The notes below the pieces were generated by a model. The model had not been told where the DNA came from. It saw nothing but the letters and a program-made list of their open reading frames with translations, and did no database searches. Below are positions 44,809-53,519 of a DNA stretch of 64,000 bases, one piece after another (positions within the stretch are counted from its first letter, which is position 1; the number at the start of each line of letters is the position of its first letter). The stretch is from CBDCMJ01 sp965218875 (GTDB taxonomy: Bacteria > Chloroflexota > Dehalococcoidia > Lucifugimonadales > UBA3495): NCBI GenBank assembly GCA_965218875.1, contig OZ244707.1:1550001-1614000 (forward strand), written 5' to 3'. The position numbers and the translations under genes are program-made.

Positions 44809-46446
44809 GTGGCAGATTCGTTACGGCAAACGCCCATGGCCCACACCCAGGATGGGGATGGAGTGGAAGAGGTTGACTGCATTGTCATCGGCGCCGGGGT
44901 CACGGGGTTGTACCAGTTGTACCGCCTGCTGGAGCGGGGGTTCTCCGTGCGTGTCTTCGAGGACGGCAGCGGCGTGGGCGGCACCTGGTACTGGAACCGC
45001 TACCCTGGGGCCCGCTTCGACTCCGAGAGCTACTCTTACGGGTACTCCTTCTCCGAGGAGCTCCTGCAGGAATGGGACTGGAAGGAGCACTACTCGGGCC
45101 AGCCGGAGAATGAGCGCTATCTCAACTACGTGGCAGACAAGTTCGACCTGAAGCGCCACATCCGGTTCAACTCTCGGGTCTCTTCGGCGGTCTTCGAGCC
45201 GGCCGGCAACTCGTGGCTGGTCCAAACCGAGGACGGCTGCCGGGCCAGGGCCCGGTTCCTGGTCTCGGCCGTGGGCATCCTGTCGGCTCATTACATCCCG
45301 GAATTCGAGGGACTGGAGAGCTTCCGAGGGTCGTGGTGCCACACGGGCCGTTGGCCCAAGGAGGGCATGGACTTGGCAGGGAAGCGGGTGGGCGTCGTCG
45401 GCACCGGGGCAACCGCAGTGCAGCTGATCCCGGAGATCGCCAGGGAAGTGGCCCACCTCACGGTGTTCCAGCGCACCCCCAACTACTGCGCGCCTTTACA
45501 TAACTCGGAGATCGATTCCGAAACCCAGCGGGACATCAAAGCCAGATACGCCGAAATCTTCCAAGTGTGCGAGGAAACCCCCGGCGCGTTCATGCACCGC
45601 CCCGACTCCCGCTCGGCCCTGGAAGTGTCCCCCGAGGAACGGGAGGCGCAGTACGAAGCACTGTGGGCCGAGCCGGGTTTCAAGAAGTGGCTGAGTAATT
45701 TCCGCGACCTCTTTACCAACGACGAGGCCAACGAGGGCTACGCCGAATTCGTCCGCGACAAAATCCGCGCCCGGGTTCACGACCCCGAGGTGGCCCAAAA
45801 GCTGGTCCCGACGGACCACCCTTTCGGCTCCAAGCGCATTCCCCTGGAGACCGGGTACTACGAGGCGTACAACCGCGACAACGTGTCGCTGATCGACGTG
45901 CGTAAGGTGCCCATCGAGCGCATCACTCCCGGCGGACTGAGGACCGGCGACGGCGTGGAGTACCCGTTGGACGTAATCATCTTCGCCACCGGGTACGACG
46001 CCATCACCGGGGCGTTGACCCGTATCGACGTCCGGGGCGAGGACGGTCAGTCCATCAAGGACGCCTGGGCCCCGGGCCCGCACAGCTACCTGGGGGTGCA
46101 GACCTCGGGATTCCCCAACCTGTTTACCCTGAACTCGGCGGCGACCTGCAACTTTCCCAGGTGTGCCGAGGCCATCGTAGACTGGACCGCCAACTGCCTC
46201 TCTTATTTGCGCGACCACGGCCACCGCCGCATCGAAGCCACTCCGCAAGCGGAAGAGGAGTGGACCCGGCACTTTGCCCAACTGGCCGCCGGGTCCATCC
46301 GGACCAAGGCGGACTCCTGGTTCGTGGGAGCGAACATACCCGGCAAAGCCAGGGTGCTCCTCCTTTACCCGGACAGCGCCCCGTCCTACCGGGCCAGGTG
46401 TGCCGAGGTGGCCGCCAACGGGTATGAGGGATTCCGGCTGCGATAG
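44809..46446 (+). CDS. Flavin-containing Baeyer-Villiger monooxygenase
   Basis: A 545-residue class B flavoprotein monooxygenase (cyclohexanone-monooxygenase group) that inserts oxygen next to a carbonyl using FAD and NADPH. The FAD motif is DCIVIGAGVTGLYQLYRL, followed by GGTWYWNRYPGARFD. The BVMO fingerprint FxGxxxHTxxWP is present as FRGSWCHTGRWP, and the NADPH motif is VGVVGTGATAVQLIPEIA. The end LFTLNSAATCNFPRCAEA is typical. The GTG at 44809 has AGAGG six nt upstream. Substrate specificity cannot be inferred; cyclic ketones and steroids are common in the family. Confidence 0.93.
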   Translation: MADSLRQTPMAHTQDGDGVEEVDCIVIGAGVTGLYQLYRLLERGFSVRVFEDGSGVGGTWYWNRYPGARFDSESYSYGYSFSEELLQEWDWKEHYSGQPENERYLNYVADKFDLKRHIRFNSRVSSAVFEPAGNSWLVQTEDGCRARARFLVSAVGILSAHYIPEFEGLESFRGSWCHTGRWPKEGMDLAGKRVGVVGTGATAVQLIPEIAREVAHLTVFQRTPNYCAPLHNSEIDSETQRDIKARYAEIFQVCEETPGAFMHRPDSRSALEVSPEEREAQYEALWAEPGFKKWLSNFRDLFTNDEANEGYAEFVRDKIRARVHDPEVAQKLVPTDHPFGSKRIPLETGYYEAYNRDNVSLIDVRKVPIERITPGGLRTGDGVEYPLDVIIFATGYDAITGALTRIDVRGEDGQSIKDAWAPGPHSYLGVQTSGFPNLFTLNSAATCNFPRCAEAIVDWTANCLSYLRDHGHRRIEATPQAEEEWTRHFAQLAAGSIRTKADSWFVGANIPGKARVLLLYPDSAPSYRARCAEVAANGYEGFRLR

Positions 46447-46558
46447 GCCCCCTCGCGAAGAGTTTGACCGGTACCATGGCCTCTGCTATATTACGCGCCG
46501 GCCACCGGCCCCACTTGGCGGCCGCCAGCCCAGATGAGGCAATTGACGGAGGTCGCCG

Positions 46559-48433
46559 GTGCATTCAGGCCTCAAATTCGCCCTCGCACTAGTGTTCCTC
46601 GGATTGCTGGCGGCCTGCGGCTCCGCCGGGGAGCCCCCGACGGCGGCGCCCGGGCCCACCGCTAGCCCAACGTCCGCGGCCACCCCGGCGGCAGCTCCAA
46701 CGGCTGTCCCGGAACCTGCGGCTGACCCGACGGCCGCCCCGGCGCCCGCCACTGGACCCGTGCCAACGGCGGCGCCCCCATCGCCTACCCCGGGACCCCC
46801 TCCCAGCGATGAGGAAGTCCTGAAGATCATCTACTGGCAGGCCCCCACGATACCCTTCCCGTACCTGTCGTCGGGCACCAAGGACATCGACGCCGCGGCC
46901 ATCACCCTGGAACCGTTGGCCGGTTACAGTCCTGAAGGCGAGTTGGTCCCGGTGCTGGCCGCCGAGATTCCTACCCTGGAGAACGGCGGCGTTGCCTCAG
47001 ACCTGACCTCCATCACCTGGCGGCTCAAGGAGGGGGTCCGGTGGTCGGACGGGCGTCCCCTGACCGCCGGCGACGTGGCGTTTACGTCACGCTACTGCAT
47101 GGACGAAGAGGCCGGCTGCATCGGAGGCGTCTCCTTCGACCACGTCGCTTCCGTGGAAGCGCTGGACGAACTCACCGTCCGGGTAACCTTCGACGCGCCG
47201 ACGCCCTTTCCTTACACGGTGTTCGTCGGCGCCGGCGCCCCCGTAATCAGCCGGGCGCAGTTTGGCGAATGCGCCGGCGCCCCCGCCAGGGACTGCGTCG
47301 CCCATAATCACCGTCCCGCGGGCACCGGGCCCTACCGCATCGTGGAGTTTACGCCCAACGAGGGGGGAGTCTACGAGCGTAACCCCTTTTACCGGGGAGA
47401 GACCCCCTACTTCGACCGTGTGGTCCTCCAGAGCGGAGGCGACGCGTTGTCGGCCGCCCGGGCCGTTCTGGAGACCGGCGACGCCGATTACGCCTGGAAC
47501 TTGCAGATAGAGCCGGACCTGCTGCGGGAGTTGGCGGACGGCGGACCGGGGACCGTGGTCAGCGGGTTCTCCAGCTTAATAGAGCGAATAGTCGTCAACC
47601 AGACTAACCCGGACCCCGCCCTTGGGGACGACCGCTCCGAGTACATGGATGGGATGAATCCCCATCCGTTCCTGACCTTCACGCCGATTCCCCAGGCTAT
47701 GTCTATGGCCATAGACCGGACCTCCATATCCCGGCAGCTTTACGGCTTCTCCGGCAGGCCCGCGTGCAACTTGATTGCGGCCCCCGCCAACTACGTATCT
47801 ACCGCCAACGAAGGGTGCCTGGCCCAGGAGATCGAGGGGGCCAACAGGCTGCTGGACGAAAACAACGTGCTGGATACCGACGGGGACGGGATTCGGGAGC
47901 GCAACGGCGTTCCCCTGCGGATAACCTATCAGACCAGCGAAAACGACGTGCGCAGGAGGACCCAGGTGTTGGTCCGCGACTGGTGGCGTCAGATAGGAAT
48001 CGAGGCCGAGTTGGTGCAGCACGACCCCGCGGTATTCTTCGGCGGCAATCCCGCCGTCAGCCCCGAGTCCTACACCAGGTTCTTCGCGGACGTGCAGATG
48101 TACGCCTCCGGTCCCGGCATAGACCCGGAGGCGCACCTGGGCGGCTTGATTTGCGACGAGGCCCCGACCAGGGACAACAACTGGTCCACTAACAACGTGG
48201 CCCGCTCCTGCAACCCGGAATACGACCAGCTATACGACCGGCTCATTCACACGCCCCTTGGTCCGGAGCGGGACGGGCTGGTAAAGCGGCTGCACGACAT
48301 AATCGTGCAGAACTACTACCAGATTCCGCTGGTGAACCGGGGCACGGTCTCCGCGCATCATAATTCGCTGCGAGGAGTGCGCATAAACTCCTGGGACAGC
48401 GAGATGTGGAATATCGCCGACTGGCGGCGTTAG
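46559..48433 (+). CDS. ABC transporter substrate-binding lipoprotein, family 5 (peptide/nickel type)
   Basis: A 624-residue binding lipoprotein with lipobox LAAC after a short signal (LKFALALVFLGLLAAC). A Thr/Ala/Pro-rich spacer of about 60 residues follows. The SBP_bac_5 domain then shows the repeated pattern TWRLKEGVRWSDGRPLTAGDVAFT, GTGPYRIVEFTPN and ITYQTSENDVRRRTQVLVRDWW. It should sit on the outer membrane face and bind oligopeptides or related ligands. No permease genes are adjacent, which makes it an orphan; the oppD/oppF pair at 29-31 kb might energise it. Starts with GTG, RBS GGAGG about nine nt upstream. Confidence 0.9.
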   Translation: MHSGLKFALALVFLGLLAACGSAGEPPTAAPGPTASPTSAATPAAAPTAVPEPAADPTAAPAPATGPVPTAAPPSPTPGPPPSDEEVLKIIYWQAPTIPFPYLSSGTKDIDAAAITLEPLAGYSPEGELVPVLAAEIPTLENGGVASDLTSITWRLKEGVRWSDGRPLTAGDVAFTSRYCMDEEAGCIGGVSFDHVASVEALDELTVRVTFDAPTPFPYTVFVGAGAPVISRAQFGECAGAPARDCVAHNHRPAGTGPYRIVEFTPNEGGVYERNPFYRGETPYFDRVVLQSGGDALSAARAVLETGDADYAWNLQIEPDLLRELADGGPGTVVSGFSSLIERIVVNQTNPDPALGDDRSEYMDGMNPHPFLTFTPIPQAMSMAIDRTSISRQLYGFSGRPACNLIAAPANYVSTANEGCLAQEIEGANRLLDENNVLDTDGDGIRERNGVPLRITYQTSENDVRRRTQVLVRDWWRQIGIEAELVQHDPAVFFGGNPAVSPESYTRFFADVQMYASGPGIDPEAHLGGLICDEAPTRDNNWSTNNVARSCNPEYDQLYDRLIHTPLGPERDGLVKRLHDIIVQNYYQIPLVNRGTVSAHHNSLRGVRINSWDSEMWNIADWRR

Positions 48434-48566
48434 CCCCTCCCGCGCCCCCCGGCCCAGCGGCGGCGGCCCCCCCACCGGCGACATGGGCATCGCCGCCTCC
48501 GTCTCCTGTAATAGTGCGGCCCCGGGCCCGTGGTAGTGGCCGTGTGCTGGCGCGGGAGGACCGCGG

Positions 48567-49934
48567 TCAGGGCGCGAAGTAGTGGACGACGGGAAGCTCG
48601 GCCACGTCAATGACGCTGGAATCAGGGTGGTGGGAAATCTGGACGCTGCCCACGCCGCAGTCTCCGAACTCGTCGCAGGATATGGCCCCGATGATGCCCT
48701 CGAACCCGTTGACGGCGGTGAGCGCCTCCCGGAGCTTGGCGCGGTCGACATGCAGCGTGTCGCCCTCGCTGACCGCGACCTCGTCGATGGCCAGGAGGAG
48801 CATGGTGGTTGCGTCATAGGCGTGGGCCAGGTAGGTGCTGCTGGGCGGCTCGCCGTACAACTCGGCATGGCGGGTAACCAGCTCGGCCGCGGTCCGGTCC
48901 GTGGCCTCATTGACGTTGCCGCCAAAGTCCGCGGCGGGTCCGGGAAAATACACGCCCTCCGATTCGGGGACCGCGAGCACAGTGGGCCCCAGCAGGGCCG
49001 CGCCGCCGATCAGGGCCACGTCCTCCAGCCCCGCAACCTCGCCAATCTGCCGGAGAAGGGCAATCCCCTCGTTGGCGAAAAGCGGGAAGAATATGCTGTC
49101 GGGGCTGCCCGCGGCCATTTCGGTAAGGACCGGCGTCAGGTCGATATCGCCCTTGCTGATCGCGAAGATAGTCACCGCGCCGCCCAGGTTACCGAACGAG
49201 TCGGAGAAGGCGGCGGTGAGGCCGGAGGTGTACGGGTCGCCGTCGTGTATGGCTGCTACCTGCCGCAGGCCAAGCTCGGCGTAGGCGAACTGGGCGACCG
49301 CGCGCGCCTGGTAGAGATCGTTGTTGGCAGTCCGGTAATAGCCGGGGTAGTAGTTGGAGCCGGCGCCGCCTTGGAGGTCTGAGGTCAGCGACGGCGACGT
49401 GGTGGAGGGGGCAATCATCACCAATCCGGCCTGGCTGAGGACCGGCGACGCCGCGACGGCCGCGACGGAGCAGGACGGGCCGATAACGCCCACCACCAGG
49501 GGGTCCTCGGTCACGGCCTCGGCGGCGGCGCGGCCCCCTTCCTCGCTGCAATTGGAATCCAAGCCGGCCCCCATGTCGACGTCTCGCCCCCGGATAGGCC
49601 CGTAGTCCGCCACCGCCATCTCGACGCCCCTTTGGTTGGGGATGCCCAGGTCGCCGGTCCCGCCAAGAGCCTGCATCGAGCGTATCCGGATGGCCTCTCC
49701 GGGGGCCACCTTCACGGCTCCCAAGGGGCCGGCCTCGAAGTCCCGGCCTCCGCACGCGACGGCCGCCAGCCCCAGCGAGGCGAGCAGGCCCAGGCAGAGG
49801 AGGCCCCGCAGCCACAGCCCGCCCCGGGCCGCCCGCCTAAGCCCAGGGGCTCTTCCAGACTCCTCCTGCCCCCGCCGCGGCCGGCCCGGCAGGTAGCGCT
49901 GGCCAAACTCGCCCTGGGGCTTGGGGGCAGCCAT
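48567..49934 (-). CDS. ABC transporter substrate-binding lipoprotein, branched-chain amino acid/amide type
   Basis: A 455-residue periplasmic-binding-protein type 1 fold (Leu/Ile/Val-binding-like). The signal LLCLGLLASLGLAAVAC carries lipobox AVAC. The ligand-binding parts include GAVKVAPGEAIRIRSMQAL, the lobe strand VVGVIGPSCSVAAVAASPVL, MIAPSTTSPSLTS and YYRTANNDLYQARAVAQFAY. It ends with AISCDEFGDCG. ATG at 49934 is taken as start; the frame runs on to 50027 but the extra residues add little. Partner permeases and ATPases are not nearby. Ligand could be amino acids or amides. Confidence 0.87.
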   Translation of the reverse strand: MAAPKPQGEFGQRYLPGRPRRGQEESGRAPGLRRAARGGLWLRGLLCLGLLASLGLAAVACGGRDFEAGPLGAVKVAPGEAIRIRSMQALGGTGDLGIPNQRGVEMAVADYGPIRGRDVDMGAGLDSNCSEEGGRAAAEAVTEDPLVVGVIGPSCSVAAVAASPVLSQAGLVMIAPSTTSPSLTSDLQGGAGSNYYPGYYRTANNDLYQARAVAQFAYAELGLRQVAAIHDGDPYTSGLTAAFSDSFGNLGGAVTIFAISKGDIDLTPVLTEMAAGSPDSIFFPLFANEGIALLRQIGEVAGLEDVALIGGAALLGPTVLAVPESEGVYFPGPAADFGGNVNEATDRTAAELVTRHAELYGEPPSSTYLAHAYDATTMLLLAIDEVAVSEGDTLHVDRAKLREALTAVNGFEGIIGAISCDEFGDCGVGSVQISHHPDSSVIDVAELPVVHYFAP

Positions 49935-50500
49935 GCCTTGTTTAGCAGCGTTTTCCAATGGCGGGACCTTCCTGAAGTAAAGTGTGGACCGGGGTTCTCG
50001 GCTTTTCCAAAGGTGCGGCGCGGTCACAGCCGGCGGCCACGACCCTCAGATTAGGGTAGTGGCGGGGATTCCGCCGTGTCAAATCCGCGGCGCTGCCAGC
50101 CGCCGGGCCGGGCCGCCGGTTAGACTCTACCCCGTCCCCAGGGCCACTTATCGCCGGTATACCGATGCTCGTCCAGCGATCAGTTGGCCTTCCACCAGGG
50201 CACGCCCCCCGCGCCTTCCGGCCATCCCTGCCCTCTCCTTTTCCTGCCATTCCGACATAACTCCCGATCACCTTCCGGTCATCTCTACTTCCCCCACGCA
50301 ATTCCCGCCGCCTCCCCGCTCCATTCCCATGAAAGTTGACGGGCGAGGAGGCCCGGCGTGACTGGGAGAGGGCCGGCCGCCAGGCACGGGGCGCCCTGCG
50401 CCCGCTTCCGTCACTACGCCGGGAATGGACCGCCCTACCCCCTACCCTGTCATTCCGCTGGAGCGCAGCGACGAGGAATCTGAAATACGTAGCCGCAGGC

Positions 50501-50535
50501 CCCGGCAGCAGGGCACGAGCCGCCCTGCTGCCGGG
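50501..50535. repeat. Perfect 14-bp hairpin
   Basis: CCCGGCAGCAGGGC (50501-50514) and GCCCTGCTGCCGGG (50522-50535) are exact inverted repeats around a 7-nt loop. It lies at the edge of the dispersed repeat that follows. Confidence 0.75.
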
Positions 50536-50541
50536 CTGCCT

Positions 50542-50670
50542 CAGGGTCTTTCGATTGTCCTATTCGGCTGCCCTGAGCGTAGCCGAAGGGTCTAAGGTGC
50601 TTCGGCGGTCCCAGCACGACATGGTGGAGAAGCGCCTCAAGCGCCATGATAATCGAATGACCCTGGGCGG
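50542..50670. repeat. Dispersed intergenic repeat, copy 1
   Basis: Starts CAGGGTCTTTCGATTGTCC, continues with CCCTGAGCGTAGCCGAAGGG and GGAGAAGCGCCTCAAGCGCC. The same order of motifs recurs at 60547-60690, where it forms the end of a predicted gene. Confidence 0.7.
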
Positions 50671-50765
50671 CCCAGGTTTGAGCAGGAACCGGGGAGCCGG
50701 ATGGGTTTGGGCAACGCGCCTCTTCCGGCCCGGCATGGAGATTTCTCGGTCATATATTTCTTGGG

Positions 50766-50771
50766 TATAAT
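50766..50771 (+). promoter_or_regulatory. Possible -10 element for the second GMC gene
   Basis: TATAAT preceded by GGG, in a locally AT-rich stretch (CATATATTTC) 65 nt before the ATG at 50837. The -35 is unclear. Confidence 0.35.
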
Positions 50772-50836
50772 GCTCTCCGTGGCAACCGGCGCCATCGGGG
50801 CGACCTCGCAAGGACATTGAAGTTTAGGAAGGTCCC

Positions 50837-52411
50837 ATGAAATATGACGTTATTGTCGTCGGGGGCGGAGCGGCGGGATCGGTGCTGTCCAGCAGGCTGG
50901 CCGAAGACGCGAATACCTCCGTTCTGTTGCTGGAGGCCGGGAATGACTACCCGGATTTCGGCAATCTCCCGGACGAGATAAAGTTTGGCGGCACCAGGTT
51001 CGCAGAAGCCCCGGACTCGGAACACAATTGGGCCCTGCGGGGGACAATCACCGGAGAGCAAGGGGAGATTCACGTGGCCCAAGGCAAGGTAATAGGGGGA
51101 GGGTCGTCAATCAACGGCCAGGCCATGCAAAGGGCCCTGCCTGAGGACTTTGACTCCTGGTCTTCCCTCGGCAACGACGAGTGGGCTTACGCCAAGATCC
51201 TGCTCTTCTACCGGAAAATGGAGCATGACCTGGACGTCACGGATGACTTTCACGGAACGGACGGGCCGATGCCGGTAAGACGCCGGCAGTCGAGACCTTG
51301 GCCCGCCATCCAGGAAGCCTTCCACGCCGCCTGTCTGCAGGCCGGGTTCGGCGCCATCGAAGACACCAACGGCCCTAATCCCTCCGGCGTCGGCGTGTGC
51401 CCCACCAACAACCTGGACGGCGTGAGAATGAGCGCCGCCATAACTCACCTCAACCCGATGCGCCATCGTCTCAACCTTACGGTGAGGGGAGGGGTCTTCG
51501 TCCGCAAGGTACTGTTCCAGGGTTCGAGGGCTATAGGAGTCGAAGCGGAGAGCGGGGGAGAGATTTTCACCCTGGAAGCGGACCGCGTCGTCCTGAGCGC
51601 CGGGGCTATCCGGTCCCCCCAGCTGCTCATGCTTTCGGGAATCGGCCCTGAAGACCAGCTTGACCAATTCTCGATACCCCTGATTAGCGGGCTCCCCGGG
51701 GTGGGTCGGAGTCTATGGAACCACCTCAGCGCCCACGTCACCTTCAAGGTCAAAGACGGGATCAACCTCATCACCGGCCCGGACGCGCCGCAGCTCAGCT
51801 TGCACTACACCTCCCAGGGGTCGAGGGAGGTCAACGACATGGTGTTGAGGACCAGCACCGTTGTTGACGATCGGCCGGAGCGCGTCCCCGGTGTGCGGAC
51901 CAAGTACCTGACCGCTGACGTCCCTCCCGACCGGGCGGCGCGCCTGTCGTGCACTCTGGGATTGCCTCAGGGGTCGGGATACGTAAGGTTGGCGTCCGTC
52001 GACCCCAACGTGCAGCCGGCCTTCAACTACTGCTATCTCGAGCATCCGGATGATATTAGACGGGTGCGGGAAGGTCTGCGGTTCGGGGCCCGGCTTCTGG
52101 AATCCGACGCGTACAAAGGGGTGCTTGACCAACGGATTAACCCAACGGACGATGTTCTGGCCGACGATGACGCTCTGGACCTCTGGATACGGCAGACCGT
52201 GGGAAGCGCCAGGCACGTGTCCGGGACCTGCAAGATGGGGCCTGATTCAGACCCGATGGCCGTGGTTGACCAGTATTGCCGGGTCAAGGGGGTAGAGGGG
52301 TTGTGGGTGGTCGACGCCTCGGTGATGCCGCGGATACCCAGGTCAGGCGGCATCCATCCCACGGTCATCATGGCCGCGGAACGGGTCGCCGGCTGGGTTG
52401 CGGCGGGCTGA
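50837..52411 (+). CDS. GMC-family FAD-dependent oxidoreductase
   Basis: A 524-residue paralogue of the GMC enzyme at 36892. FAD motif VIVVGGGAAGSVLSSRLAE; the GMC signatures GKVIGGGSSINGQAM and LSAGAIRSPQLLMLSGIGP; active-site His in ARHVSGTCKMG and His instead of Asn in GIHPTVIMAAER. The substitution at the second position is compatible with known GMC enzymes that use a His-His pair. It would oxidise alcohols; the substrate is unknown. The AGGAAGG RBS is six nt before the ATG. No obvious operon partner follows. Confidence 0.93.
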   Translation: MKYDVIVVGGGAAGSVLSSRLAEDANTSVLLLEAGNDYPDFGNLPDEIKFGGTRFAEAPDSEHNWALRGTITGEQGEIHVAQGKVIGGGSSINGQAMQRALPEDFDSWSSLGNDEWAYAKILLFYRKMEHDLDVTDDFHGTDGPMPVRRRQSRPWPAIQEAFHAACLQAGFGAIEDTNGPNPSGVGVCPTNNLDGVRMSAAITHLNPMRHRLNLTVRGGVFVRKVLFQGSRAIGVEAESGGEIFTLEADRVVLSAGAIRSPQLLMLSGIGPEDQLDQFSIPLISGLPGVGRSLWNHLSAHVTFKVKDGINLITGPDAPQLSLHYTSQGSREVNDMVLRTSTVVDDRPERVPGVRTKYLTADVPPDRAARLSCTLGLPQGSGYVRLASVDPNVQPAFNYCYLEHPDDIRRVREGLRFGARLLESDAYKGVLDQRINPTDDVLADDDALDLWIRQTVGSARHVSGTCKMGPDSDPMAVVDQYCRVKGVEGLWVVDASVMPRIPRSGGIHPTVIMAAERVAGWVAAG

Positions 52412-52840
52412 CCCCCGCAGCGCCGCCTGAAATACCGCTATTTTGATGGCCGGTGGACTTTCACCTCCAGCCATCCTCCTCTCTGGGGAGCGCGGCCACG
52501 CCCGCCCTCAGGTTCTCGATGCTTCGGTCATCGATGTCTACCCGGCCACCTGGCGGTCTGCCATGGCCAGTCCGCTGGCGGCCACCGTCCCCAGGTGACC
52601 AAGTCCAACCACCGTGGCTCTCAATTGTGCTCTCCTTGCCCGCGCTTCGGTGTTCCGGGTTTACGGCTGTGTCCTCACCACGGGAACGGGTTGCCCGACA
52701 CATCTACAGCGTTCACGCGTTGGGTACGTGACGCTGGGAGGAAACTACGTTTGACAGGTACTCTCACTTATGATACACGTCCTAGCTGATATTGTTAGTA
52801 ATGGTACACAAACTACTTTATAACTGTAATACGATGTACC
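52412..52840. other. Intergenic region, AT-richer toward its right end
   Basis: No gene supported. From about 52745 the sequence drops in GC content (TTGACA at 52751, TATGAT, TTATAACTGTAATACG). Inverted ATGGTAC (52801-52807) and GTACCAT (52836-52842) bracket this stretch and could be an operator for the following genes, possibly an iron- or metal-responsive one. This is inference. Confidence 0.45.
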
Positions 52841-53488
52841 ATGGACTCCACGCACGCACACGTCACTGAAGCTCACTCTCGCCCGCGCCGGCATGGCCCG
52901 GACCGGCTCGAAGCCAAGCGGCCTGTTGTCTCGGCCCCCCGGGCGGTCTTGTCCCTGGCCCTTCTCGGCGCAGCCGCGCTTCTCGCGGCTTATTTTGGCG
53001 ACTGGGCCCATCTAAAAGCGAGGCTGCAGGAAGTTGGCGGCCAGCCCTGGCTGCTGGTCGTGCTGGCCCTCGCGTACACGGGAGCATTCCGGTTGAGGGC
53101 GGCCGCGTGGCAGGCGCCGCTTACGCATCGTGTGCATGTATTTAAATTATTCGCTGCACTACAGGCCGGGTTGTTGGTGAACCATATCGCGCCGCTTAAG
53201 CTGCCCGAATTGAACCTGCTGGGCGGTCTTCGCAGCTCGGCGGACGGCGCTAAGGCTGCCTCGCGCTTCGAGATCGCGGCGGCCCGCCTGTGGAACGTGT
53301 TCAACGAGGGCAAGCCCTTGCCCGCGGCAGAGACCCTGCTGTTGCATGAGGTTGGAATGCACACCCGCGTCGGCCCTCGCAGCAAGACTCTCCGAGCCTT
53401 TGCCCGCGACCCCGAGCGTGCTGATGAATATCCCGCCGCAGCCGAGTTCCATGGATCCGAGACCTTCCTCGTCACCAGCTTCGAGTAA
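52841..53488 (+). CDS. Small membrane protein, partly LPG-synthase/AglD TM-like, possibly chimeric
   Basis: A 215-residue frame. Residues about 30-60 and 65-115 hold hydrophobic helices; AYTGAFRLRAAAWQAPLT and LFAALQAGLLVNHIAPLKLPE resemble the beginning of UPF0104/lysylphosphatidylglycerol-synthase membrane domains. Instead of further helices, the second half (SRFEIAAARLWNVFNEGK, LLLHEVGMHTRVGPR, EYPAAAEFHGSETFLVT) is soluble and of a different character. I do not recognise it. The protein may be a truncated membrane protein joined to unrelated sequence. An Fe3+-binding lipoprotein gene starts 31 nt downstream. Confidence 0.5.
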   Translation: MDSTHAHVTEAHSRPRRHGPDRLEAKRPVVSAPRAVLSLALLGAAALLAAYFGDWAHLKARLQEVGGQPWLLVVLALAYTGAFRLRAAAWQAPLTHRVHVFKLFAALQAGLLVNHIAPLKLPELNLLGGLRSSADGAKAASRFEIAAARLWNVFNEGKPLPAAETLLLHEVGMHTRVGPRSKTLRAFARDPERADEYPAAAEFHGSETFLVTSFE

Positions 53489-53519
53489 CCAACCCACACA
53501 ACGGATTAGAGGAACACGA

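Larger units (their letters stand above)
49935..50836. other. Long intergenic region with repeats
   Basis: No gene supported in about 900 bp. It contains a perfect 14-bp hairpin at 50501-50535, a dispersed repeat at 50542-50670 and the promoter-like TATAAT at 50766. The rest is GC-rich spacer. Frames at 49984-50361 and 50336-50770 have no family features. Confidence 0.5.
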
